From Mycteria americana (taxonomy: Eukaryota > Chordata > Aves > Ciconiiformes > Ciconiidae): 64,000 nt of DNA. Of the stretch, positions 1 through 10,700 are shown in pieces. Made by a program: the position numbers and the translations under genes. The stretch spans positions 220,489,887 through 220,553,886 of the forward strand of contig NC_134365.1 in NCBI RefSeq assembly GCF_035582795.1, read 5' to 3'. Each line of letters begins with the position of its first letter. Within the stretch, counting starts at the first letter, position 1. Below the pieces are notes generated by a model that saw only the letters and a program-made list of their open reading frames with translations, was not told where the DNA came from and did not search any database.

Positions 1-3000
1 TCTCTCTCTCCATCTCCGAGACAGGGTTTGGGCAGCAGTAGCACCTCCGGTTAGCATGACCCGGGAAGCCCCCAGCCCCACCTTGCCCCTTGGCAGCGTG
101 ATGGAAAAGCGCTGGGCACGGCAAGGAGACCGGAGACACGGCCCTGAATATATCCCAGTTTTACCACCATCCTCCAAGGTTTTGCTCAGAAAAGAGCTCT
201 GCAGTCAGGACGTGCATTTCAGATGGGGTCACACGCAAGGGACACCTTGAGGGGCCAAGCCTGCCCCTTAACACCAGGTTTCTGCCCTCGTGGCGAGGTC
301 CTAGGAAATTTAGCAGTATGGCAAGCCTAGACATGAACCTCAAATCCTCTCCAAGCTCTTAAGTGACCTGCTCCAGGATTAGACCTACTTCCCGACAGCC
401 TCGTGGAGCACTTGGTGCATCAGCCCACCACCTTCAGGTACCAACGCCAACCGCTAGCCACGGGGCTGTATTTCAGACCATCTCCAGGTCTGAAAATTTA
501 ATACACTGTATTTGTTTTGCTGCAATTCTGCAGTAGGCAACCAGGCCATTGACATGATTTTAGACTCAGGCAATTTGATTTATGATTAGGTGACTGTCAA
601 CTCAAGAGATTCATCAATACAAGATAAGTGGCCCAAGATATAATCCAATAGAGTGGCTCAGAAGAACACTCGGACATTGAAGGGTACAGCCAGTCCATTA
701 CATCTTTTTAAATGCTACACCCAAAATACCTATTAAAGGAAACTCTGGTCTTCACCTTGTGCTATTTAAGTCAGATGCAAGATGCTTTCCCTGAGCAACC
801 TGTGCAAATGTGAGCCTGAAACTCGGCGCAGCTAAAAACAGCTGACGACCAGAATATTTCTGCACTGTGCATCTAACCTCAGGCTGGGGGAGGGAGAAGT
901 TCCGTTTCAGCTCACCAAGGGGGGGGGGGGGGGGAAGGGAAGCAAAATGCAGGGACCAGACATTTATAAAGAGATTGTACAGGTTACAGCAGAGTTTTAA
1001 GAGAAATGGCAGGATTTAAAAAATAAATAAATAAAAAATTAAAGGCAAGCTTGCTTTAAGGGGAAAAGCGCAAGATAAAAGCTGCTTCAGAACAGTGCCA
1101 CATGGTAAATCTGAAAGTGAAACAGATCCTTTTGAACATTCCCAGACAAGAACAGCATAAACTTACAGTCAATCACCTCCAAGTCCTCGGGGATCCAGCA
1201 ACCTGGACCCCAAGCACCAGGCAAAGCCTCCCAGAAAGCCTGGCTCCCAAGCAGCCGGCGACACAGGGGACGCGGTGGTTAAAGAGCAGGAGGATTCAAT
1301 TTTGTCATGACTAAAGAATTACGTTAAAACCAGTACGAGCTATTTCCAAGGAAGAGATTAGCCGCCAGCCGGACGCTGCACAGATGTGGGAGCCTGGTGA
1401 CGGAGCTGCCCAGATTTGTGCATCACCCAAGGCGAGGTGCTGTTTGCCTCCCTCCTATCCCCATCCCACCCTTCATCCAGCAGAAAAAAAAAAAAATACC
1501 AGCCCACTTCATCAATACCTGGATCAAAAGCCACCAAAAAAAAAAAAAAAACCAACACACAAAACCCAAAAAAACACCAGTGCAAAAAAGTATTCACAAA
1601 AGAAACATTTTTCATAAAGCTGATCCTGCCCAAAGACCGGGCGGGCAAAAGAGACAGAGCTCAATCACAACGTGTAATGGATTCAGTATGTGAAAACACG
1701 CGATGCGTCGAGATAGGCATGAGCACGGAAAAATTTCCAATTGCCACCCAAGGAGGTCCTTGTCTGAGTATCCTTCAGGGGAACACTCTGTACCTTGAAA
1801 CCGCTCCTTGGCAGAAATCTTATACAAATATTTAATTACATATAAAAATAAGGCTTTTTTCAGGTTATTGAGCAATGACAGGCTATTTAACCAAATATTC
1901 AGGCAGTTGTCCTGCCAGTATCTGTGGGTATTTTTGGAGGAAGTGGGGAGAACACAGTGGTTAGCTAAAGAGAAAAAAGCAGCAAAGCCAAACACCAGTG
2001 CGCAGCTTTTTATTTTGAAAGTCAAGACATGCATTCAAGTAGCTGTATCTAATCACTGTTTATAGAGGGGCTGGCAGGCAAAAGCAACGGCTATAAACAG
2101 TCTTTTAAATCCCTTTTCCCAGCATCATGCTTAGAATATTCCTACAAAGGGCTGTTAAACACCGGCAGTGTACTCGGAGTAAGGGAAAACCAGCAGGGAA
2201 CGGAGCTGGAAGGGGAATATTTCGCTTGGGGAAGAAGGGAGGGGGAATAAGGTGCCCGGGTCCCACACCCACACTGGATATTGCACCCCTGCAAGACCCT
2301 CCTGGACCCCTGGGTGGGCAAAGGTTGTCATCTCCATGCGTATTTTAGCACGGTTAAGGAAGCAGCTCGTTGGTGTGACACTGCCCTCTCCTGAGCAGAA
2401 GGAACCGTTCAGCTTCACGCCCAGCTCGGTACAACGATCTTGGGGAGCAACAGCCCTGAGCAAGCACCCTGCTACAAGGGGAGAAGCCAAGACACCACTC
2501 ACCCCACAAGAGCTGGAGTCGGCACCGGCAAAGCCCAAAGCAGCTACAGCCTCCTCGACACCAACAGCACTTGCTATTTTTCTGCACAAGGGTGAACTAC
2601 CCCCATTTGGTCTCCTTGAAGCATAATTATCAGCTGCTGCAGCCTAACGAAGACTCTTTATGGCCACAGCCAAGTGGCTGCCAGGTGGATCCCACCACTC
2701 CATCTCCATATCAGCAAGAAGGTGCAAAGCATCTCACGAAAGGGCTTTTGGGCAGGAGCACAGCCTCTCTGGATGCATCTTCTCAAGAAAAAGGAGTTTC
2801 ACACCAGCATCACAGCCTCCAGGGAAAGCACGTTTCTACACCCCATGTTTGTAGGAGAGCTGCTCTCAGGAAGAACCCTAAGTGCCCATCCACATCCAAC
2901 CCCAAAACTCTTAATGTTGATGATAACCACACCTTCACACAAAAGCCTGTAGCTGTACAGCAGCAATGCCATGAGTATTTCAAAGGTGCAACCATACCCT

Positions 3001-5400
3001 TTTTATCTTCACCCTCGGGAAGGCTTAAAAGCAAGTTAAAGGACAATATTCCCTGCAGGTGTGTCTGTTAAAAGGGGACCCAGATCTAACTTCCACCACC
3101 TGTGAGCATCAAAGTGCCTCTAAGCAAACAACAGGGTGAATGAGCCATCTGCTACCGGCACCTTGACCTCAACCTACGACACCGTTTGCAACCGTGAGTT
3201 ACTGTAACCCACGCATTAAAAAAAAAAAAAAAAAAAAAAAACCAATAAAACCCTAAATATACTTATTTCGGCATTGAGCGGTGTGAAACACTACGGCAAT
3301 TTTAATGCAGTTACTTGAGATCAAATATGCATGGCAGTTTATGGATAGAAGTGCAACAAATAGTCCCTGGCCCTTGCAGCTGGTTCAGTATCTCATTATA
3401 ATCTTCCTGGTTCATCAAAGCAATGTGTTGCCTTGCAAAAACTAAACCCTTTATCATTAATTCCGAGCCAGCAGTTTCTGAATCTACAACCCGACACCAA
3501 ATAAATTGATCGAACCAGAACTCATTTTCTTTGCGCTGCTCATTGTCGACGCACAAGACAAACATCAGTCATGCTTCGCCTTCAAGTACGGGATTCATCG
3601 CAGGGAAGAGCGTAACGTGCAGAACATGCTTATTTAATAGAAGAAGTACAGCTTGACAGAGACACCCACTCTAAAATTAACTCTGCCTCAAAGCAGAGCT
3701 TATATTTGCCACTGAAGAAGCACCTCCTAAATCACAGAGAAATATTCTGCAGCTAAATATGGCTGGCATATTGGTGAAGATGCTTCAAGTCTTGACGGAG
3801 GAAAATAAATATGTTAAAACAGCAGGCTTTGAGGATTCAGGATGCATCACTGCTCAGGTGGATAAAGGCTGTATAATGTATTAATGGACCACTTTCCGTA
3901 GCAATCTGATGACTGGTGAACATAGACATGCCAGACAAAATGCAAGGCAGGAAATCCACTTACTTCAGCTTTTCCCCAGCCACACCTGCCAAGTGCAAGC
4001 TAGCAATTTATAAGAAGGAAAGAAGGTAGAAGGCATTTATCGTGAATCACTGTGTGATCCAAACCCAAAAAAGCTCTTTAAGAATAAGCACCGGTCTAAC
4101 TTTTGCTCGCTAATAAGCAACAGTCTAAATTTCTTGGCAGCTGGGAGCATCCCGAGGAGAATACAGCATCCGAACGGCACCATCAGGTTTAATGTTCTTC
4201 ATACACGGCATAACTTTCTAACAGAGAAAAACCTGTACGGGCTTACTGAGCAAGCACTCGTTTTCCTTCATACAGGGACAAAGAGCTAGCAAAAAGAATC
4301 ATAATTCCATTTTTTTTAATTTCACATGCAGCGTGGTCATGACTATTCCGATCATCTAGCCGTAATCCCTTTCCAGCCCCAAAATAACCCTTAAGTCAAC
4401 ACGATTACAAGTAATAACAGTGGCTGTACAGACCCACCCCTGAAAACCCAAAGCATGGCGAGTTTGACAAAGCCAGGTTTTTTCTGGCTGAAGAGTCCCC
4501 ATTTCCATCTCGCCAGGGGTGAAATTTCACAGCTTCAACATCAGGAATTGCTACAACAGACCTTTTCCAGAGGAAGGCTCACATTTCGACTGCAACTCCT
4601 CAACGCCCAGTTTTCTAGGCGGTGAATATACAGGACTTGGGAGAGAGCTTCAATAAAACAGCAATAAGATTATTTTTTTCCCTCTTTTTTTCCTGAATTA
4701 TTCCTTTTTCCAAGCAATTTCTTTGCCAAGCATCAAGACAAAATAATACCCTCTACGTTCACCGTATTTCACCCTCTCTGCTCAGTGCTGGCAAGAAATT
4801 TGGGGTCCTTAACAGAGGGCTTTGCTCCGGGGGGGGATATCCCCAAGAGCCATCCAGGACATCCCTATTGCATCCTCAGAGGGTGCCAGGAGAGCTTGGG
4901 TGCTCCTCCAGCTGGGCAAGCAGCAATAAATCGCTCTTGGGATTTTGCTGCCTCAGGATTTTAGGCGCCGGACAACCCGGGTGTAAAGCCCTGGGGCCGC
5001 GGGACACTGCAGATGCCATTATTTTGAGAGCGGTGTATAAAAATGAAGCATTACCTGTAAAACAAGTATGGCCTAAAGGAGAAAAAGGGGTGGCCAGATC
5101 CACGCCCTGGCAACTTGGGGGGGTGGGGGGTGTCTTGGGGACCCGAGGGGGTACCCCGGGACCTCTCCCCAGGTGGGTGCCCACCCATGACCCTCACTAC
5201 ATGGTAGCACCTCCTCACCTCCCAACTTTGCCTGGGATCCTCCCGGCCAGGTAAGCCACCATGGGCGGGGGGGGGGGGGGGCACACACTGTTTTGGGGGG
5301 CACGGAGGGCAAAGAAACATCTTTTGGGTAAGGAAGCACCTTTGGGGGAAAGAAAGACCTTTTTGGACAACAGAGCACCTTTTGGGGGTCAGACCCGGCG
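1..5400. other. Gene-poor stretch; possible intron
   Basis: I see no convincing exon here. The open frames are short and carry no recognised domain or splice framing. The stretch holds a G16 run (919-934), two A-rich runs near 1483-1550, a poly(A) run near 3219-3241 that may be the tail of an old retroposed copy, and further G runs from 4830 on. If the CpG island at 5.5-5.9 kb is a minus-strand first exon, this stretch would be the start of its first intron. That is inference only. Confidence 0.4.
5264..5281. repeat. Poly(dG) run
   Basis: A long uninterrupted G run sits just outside the CpG island. Others lie at about 5484-5508. Such runs can fold into G-quadruplexes and are often miscounted by sequencing, so their exact length is doubtful. 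Confidence 0.7.
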
Positions 5401-5555
5401 TATCTGTCACACACCCAACACCCCGCCCCGGCTCAGCATCATCCCCCCCCACCCCCCCTGGGAACCCTGCACCCCCCTCGCCGGGGGGGGGGGGGGCGGG
5501 GGGGGGATGCAAAAGGCCACCCCTTTCTCCCAGTCCAACCAGTCCAACCCTTTAC

Positions 5556-5815
5556 CTGCTGCCGCTGGGAGATCCTCCAGGTCGCCGAGCCCCGAGGGAG
5601 GGGGATCCCTGCCCCGCCGAGCGATGCTCCCCCCGGCAGCGAGGCCGGCGGGGGAGCCGTCCCCTGGCAGAGGGTGGGATGGGGACAGCGAAGGGCCGGG
5701 AGGGAGGTGGCACCACCGCGTCCCCGTCCCCGTCCCCGCAGCCCGGTGCGACTCGGCTCGGCTCCGCCGCCCGCTCCCGGGAGCGGGGCGGGGGCTGGGG
5801 CGGGCGGCTCCGCCC
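5556..5815 (-). other. Candidate non-coding first exon
   Basis: Reading the minus strand, GC-rich sequence from about 5815 down to 5556 ends in CAGCAG followed by GTAAAG, close to the ideal splice donor. The upstream end is a guess, set at the GC boxes and the polypyrimidine face of the homopurine tract. No start codon with a recognisable protein is seen, so it would be 5' UTR. It may belong to GDPD5 by synteny. It may also be an unrelated non-coding transcript or chance. Confidence 0.3.
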
Positions 5816-5835
5816 CGGACAGCGGCAGCGGCAGG

Positions 5836-5877
5836 AGGAGGAAGAAGAGGAGGAGGAGGAAGAGGAGGAGGAGGAGG
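5836..5877 (+). repeat. Homopurine GGA-type tract
   Basis: About 42 bases of uninterrupted purines (GGAGGA/GGAAGA units) lie at the edge of the CpG island. Such tracts can form triplex H-DNA and are common close to bird and mammal promoters. In one frame it encodes a run of glutamates, which I take as chance. Confidence 0.8.
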
Positions 5878-6167
5878 CAGGCTACACCCAAAGGCTTGTA
5901 GCCCCTCTTTTTGGGGTGTCCCTGCGGGGATGCGCCCGGCTGCGAGCAAGCCCCTCCGCGGTGGGGTGTCCCGAGGGTCGGGGGGTCCCCTGCCAAGGGA
6001 AATGTTGGAGCCATCCCTGCCAAGGGAAGAGCCTTGCCCCCTCCATGGTGCTGCCCCAGACCTCGACCCTGGGAGTTCCGGGGGGCTGGGAAAGCCGTGG
6101 GGTGCTTGGCACTATACCAGGGGGGTTGGAAACGCTGAGCCCCAAAAGGGCAGTGAACGCCCGGCTT

Positions 6168-6636
6168 CACAGAATCACAGAATCACAGAATCGTAGAGGT
6201 TGGAAAAGACCTTTAAGATCATCAAGTCCAACTGTAAACCTAACACTGCCAAGCCCACCACTACACCATGTCCCTAAGCACCTCATCCAAACGTCCTTTA
6301 AATACCTCCAGGGATGGCGACTCCACCACTGCCCTGGGCAGTCTGTTCCAATGCTGGACAACCCTTTCGGTGAAGAAAAATTTCCTAATATCCAGTCTAA
6401 ACCTCCCCTGGCGCAACTTGAGGCCGTTTCCTCTTGTCCTACCACTTGTTACCTGGGAGAAGAGACCGACCCCACCTCTCTACCCCCTCCTTTCAGGTAG
6501 CTGTAGAGAGCGATGAGGTCTCCCCTCAGCCTCCGCTTCTCCAGGCTGAACAACCCCAGGTCCCTCAGCCGCTCCCCATCAGCCTTGTGCTCCAGACCCT
6601 TCACCAGCTTCGTTGCTCTTCTTTGGACATGCTTCA
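6168..6636 (-). mobile_element. CR1 LINE 3' fragment
   Basis: The + strand begins with three copies of the ATCACAGA tail unit. It then runs through the CR1 3' UTR and the end of the reverse transcriptase frame, in reverse orientation. It is 5'-truncated, as is usual for CR1, and lacks the upstream endonuclease and most of the polymerase. It is by eye nearly the same as the copy at 38.9-39.4 kb. The outer end fades into a short repeat of CATCACACAT-type sequence. Short minus-strand frames inside are remnants of the CR1 polymerase, not host genes. Confidence 0.95.
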
Positions 6637-7775
6637 TCACACATCTTCATCACACATCACCTCCGTCATCCTCCTCTGAACCAGGATGTCTGGGAATTGT
6701 CCACCCCGGGGAGCAACATGTACCCACACACACAGGGTGTAGCTAAAATAGAAAGCTAACCTGGAAAATCTCTGCAAGTTAGGGCAAATATATGGCCCTA
6801 TATGCCCCGGCCTGTTGTTAACTGGGCACCAGTAAATCCCCACTTGGCAGCAGGGAGCATAGTAGTCATGAGGGAAAATACATCATTCATATTTTTATTT
6901 TTTGGGTATTTATATCGAAGGCAATCATGTCTCAAAGCCTGCTAGGAGGGATGTTTTGCGCAGCGGGGTGTTCCCACTTGGGTGGGTGGAGGAGGATGAA
7001 AAGGGCCAGGTACAGATTTGGGCTTTGCAGACTCCCGATTTCTCCTGCTCCTGTAAATGTGCCCTTTCCAACCCACCCATCATTTCTTTTTCCATCCACT
7101 TTCATCACCTGCACTTGGTCTTACATTAGCTCCTGATCTCCCAAGCGTGTAGGTGCACCATGGACGGGTCCCCTGGACCTGATCTACACGCTATGGGCAT
7201 TCTGGCACAGGGTCCTCAAGTTGTAGCGGTTTGGGGAAAGGATGAGTGTTTTGATGTGTCTACGCCATGCTCAGGACTTGTCTTCTGCACGCTGCAACAG
7301 CGCGGGTGAACCAGGGTGAGAAGGATGTCCAGGGCTGCCCAGCACTGTGGACAAAACTGAACTGTATCCTTGGTGTGAATTTTTCGCACTTCTTGAAGCA
7401 AGGTGGCAAAATACTCACCTGAGAGGAACGGATCCCTTTCTTTCTGCAACTTGGCCGTTTTCCACCGTTTTGGCCCGTGCTCGGAGCCAGGCCTGGAGGA
7501 GTGCATGGTCCAAACAGTGCAAAAGGAGGGGCTGTGCTGTCAAAATAGCAAGCAAGTGCGAGACAGATGCCAGGCTCATTTTTATGGAGACAGACGAAGC
7601 CAATAGCTCGCTGGCAACTGTCTCTCTTTTCCTAAGAGGCGTAGAAATAACCCAAGAAGCTGCACCCACCAGCAGGGAAACCTCGCCTGCAGGAAAAGAC
7701 TGGAGGCGAAAAATCAGAATATAAAGACTGATCCAAAGTGACGATCCCCAGCCCCAGAAGAAGAGACGCGGGGTT

Positions 7776-7799
7776 GCGTTACAGGCAGCGTTACAGGCA
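7776..7799. repeat. 12-bp direct repeat, two copies
   Basis: The unit GCGTTACAGGCA occurs twice head to tail with no mismatch, then a partial third start. It is a small slippage duplication with no visible function. Confidence 0.85.
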
Positions 7800-10700
7800 G
7801 CGGTCCTGGTAGCTGTTTGCCAAATGCTTTTCCTTACAACACTGCTGACGGCAAGCATTTCAAAATCAGAAGTCCCTCAGAGCTGTGATTATCTTAAATC
7901 TGGTGAAAATATATCCTGTGGGAGCATTTTTTTCACCGCCTCGTTGCTGGGTCCATTGCAGAGCTTTAGGATGTGTTTTCCCGCAGGCTCGAGGGGGGAT
8001 GCGCAGGGGGGTACGGGGCAGATGCAGGTATTTCGAGGCACATAACAAAGTCGTGACCATTGGTCCCTGTGACTTGGCCAGACTTTAAACACGGGGATGA
8101 AATTTTACATGCTTGGGTGTCTGCCTAGGGATGGTCTCCTTTTAATTTCAGCAGAAAGAGTTCAGCCGTTTGTAAGATCAAGGGAAAAATATTTTCTTCT
8201 GGCACTGGGAGAAAATATTCTTCTAATTCGTCAGGTTCCAGAAACACTGCAGCTGCTCCTAACGTCAGCCAGTAATTTGCTTTTTACCATCCATTTGCTG
8301 AGCAAAATGCCTCTGAAAAGAATTGGAGTTTGCACATTTTCAGAATATTTCTCCGACTTGGCCAGTTGAATCCGACACAGGCTCCCGCTGGGGATGCAGG
8401 GCTGGGGAAGGTTTCCTTTTCAAGCCACCTCCAAGCAGCTGTGAGAGAGGAATGAAGAGCAGAAAGACCATCTTTCCCTGCTGCTAGCAGCACTTTGGCT
8501 GCTAAAGGCTGTGCAATGTCAAAAAAAAGTCATGGAGTGGCCAACAGAAGGAAATTTCACATGGATTTCAAGACAGGTTCTAGGAAAATAGATGCAATTT
8601 TGGATTGGGAAAGTTGTTTTCAGATTTAAAAGTTCCTTATCCCACGCTTAGAGCCTTGAGTCCTCAAAGCTATTCTAAATATCTCCCTTCGACATGGCTA
8701 GGATGTCTGCTGTGCTCATGCCTCACCGTATATCCCCAGCCACATTCATTTCAAAACGATGCACCTATAAAACCCTCATTAAAACCCTTTTTACTCCAGT
8801 GACACTTCACAGCATGTGATCACTTTTTAAGCTGCTCCATATTAGGACCCGGCTCAGCGCCGACGCTTTAAACTAGAGTCGAGTTTCAGGCGTAGGCAGA
8901 TTTCACACCACATCCTGAGAGCGTTTCGTTATACGCTTATAGAAGGGAAAAATTGGTCCAGAAGGGAAATTTTTGTTTTCTGGCAGGGAAATACAAGACT
9001 GGAGATCTGGCGATGCAGAAGGGCATCATGTGCAAAGTCTTAGAGGAGGCGGCGCTTTGGTATTTCATGTGGGGGGACGGTGAAGGAGATGCTGCCGTTT
9101 CCTGCGGGAGTGGGAACAGAGGGAAGGGGGTGAACAGTCCTTAACCACAGCATCACCCTCCTCCACGCAAAACTGTGTTTTCATCCCTTCTGTAGGTAGA
9201 GGAAAATCCTCTTTTCCTCCTTCCAGGCTCATGGGAGGGAAGTCTTTGCTGGAGAAACACTTGCCTGAGCCCTTCTGATGACCCAGCCAAGGCTCTCTTC
9301 TGGTGTTTTGTTCCTCCCCAATGTCAGAGCATCTTCGGATGTTCTTTTTTTGCATATGCTGCTGTGGTCAGGGGTGGGAAGGTAACCACAGGAAGGTTTG
9401 GGAAACAAGACAGGGTATGGTGAAAGCGCAGCAGATTCCTCCATGGCTAGCTTTTTGGGGAAGAGCAAGGAACATCCAATTAATTGACGATGTAACCCAT
9501 GCCACATCTGGATGGAGGGCCCTGAGCAAGGCTTGGAGATTTGCGATACTATCTCCATTTTGTAGAGGAAGAAAATGAAGCATGAAAAAAGCAAGGCCAA
9601 ATTTATCGAGAAGATGTCTGGCAGGAAGCGAGCCAAGACGCGTACATCTGTCTGTCTGCCTGCCTGTGCGTGGCAGCGAAGCCGGCGGGAGGTAAATCCC
9701 CGTCGTGGCTGCCCCATAGCCCGCAGCATCCGACCAGCCCTGGGCGAGGGGAAGGAAGCGTGGTAAGGGACACGCTATTGTTTTGCCTATGCAAATACTC
9801 GGGGAATGCAGGGCAAACAGGAGGGAGATCTGCGCTTTCCTGTGTTTGTGCTGCGAATATTTTCATTAAGGTGCTTTTTCCTAACTCTTTCTCCAAGGCC
9901 TTTGTGCCTCTAATAAGTGTAAGGAGGGTGTTGATTGCAAGCATCCCCTTAGGCACATTTATTTTACCACAATAACATTTACAGGGAGAACTTGCAGAGC
10001 TATTTTACTATTTTAACCTCCGTATTTCAACCTCTCCTTCACCCTGTTTTTCTCATCCATCTGCCCCAACAAGCCCAGGCAAGGTATCCATCCCTGCAGC
10101 AAGAGCAGTGGTGGCCTTGTGAGCCCTGAAGAGATCACTGAGGGCGAACATGTGAATGTTTGATGTTACCCAGCAACTAGAGACGAAGATATCATTTGTC
10201 CGCTAAGTCAGGAAACACTTTGCCTGTTTGCACAATAGCTGTGTTTGCCTGCTCTGTGGTAGGTTAACCAGCAGCCCCGCAACCCTTTCAGGAGATAAGA
10301 TGAATGTACTTAAATAGGAGGAAAGTCACTGGCACGGATTATCGCTGTAGGTAAATCAAGTCCCAGACGCCCTCAGTCTCCCCTAATCACTGCACTAAAG
10401 TCTTCCAGCATGGCGGAGAAACTGTGACCATATCGAGGGTCCAAACGGTCATGAAAAAAAAAAAAAAAAAAAGGACTAATTTTGTCCTGGCACAGCCTGG
10501 AAGAGAGAATTACAGTCAGCGCCCTGCATCCTTTCCTCACCATCAGAATAAAATCCGTTGTGGCGTGTCATCAGTACAAAATTAGCCCTGAGCACATCTT
10601 CACACAGACCGAGCGGCTGGAAGTCAACAACAAAGTCAATTGAGAAGACAAACGAGCATTTTTTTTAGCTGTTAGGAGAAACGACGGGGGAAAGTGATAA

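Larger units (their letters stand above)
5550..5960. promoter_or_regulatory. CpG island, candidate promoter
   Basis: The block is dense in CpG and has several GC boxes (GGGCGG and its complement) around 5768-5820, next to a homopurine tract. It looks like a vertebrate CpG-island promoter and is the only one between the window start and SERPINH1, apart from the GC-rich inverted arms. On the minus strand the island ends in a strong donor (CAG|GTAAAG, cut after 5556), which suggests transcription leftwards. In human, as I recall, GDPD5 lies about 36 kb upstream of SERPINH1 in divergent orientation. This island is about 41 kb upstream, so it could be the GDPD5 start. No GDPD5 coding exon is visible to confirm that. 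Confidence 0.5.

Noticed and set aside
1612-2034. Minus-strand 140-codon frame with hydrophobic stretches
   Set aside because: The residue mix follows the local base content (Leu, Phe and Cys from AT- and C-rich DNA), and no domain or splice site supports it.
3219-3241. Poly(A) run as the tail of a processed gene copy
   Set aside because: No coding remnant is recognised before it, so it stays a simple repeat.
3311-3565. Minus-strand 84-codon frame in AT-rich DNA
   Set aside because: It looks like natural protein at first sight, but it has no family I know, no clear splice borders and no neighbours of a gene. I treat it as chance.
5261-6500. Frames of 311 and 372 codons on the + strand with a glutamate or glycine run
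   Set aside because: They come from G runs and the GGA tract of a CpG island and run straight into an antisense CR1, so they are not coding.
6449-6640. Minus-strand frame with a polymerase-like C-terminus, also at 39221-39412
   Set aside because: Both are pieces of the CR1 polymerase frame in truncated LINE copies, not host genes.
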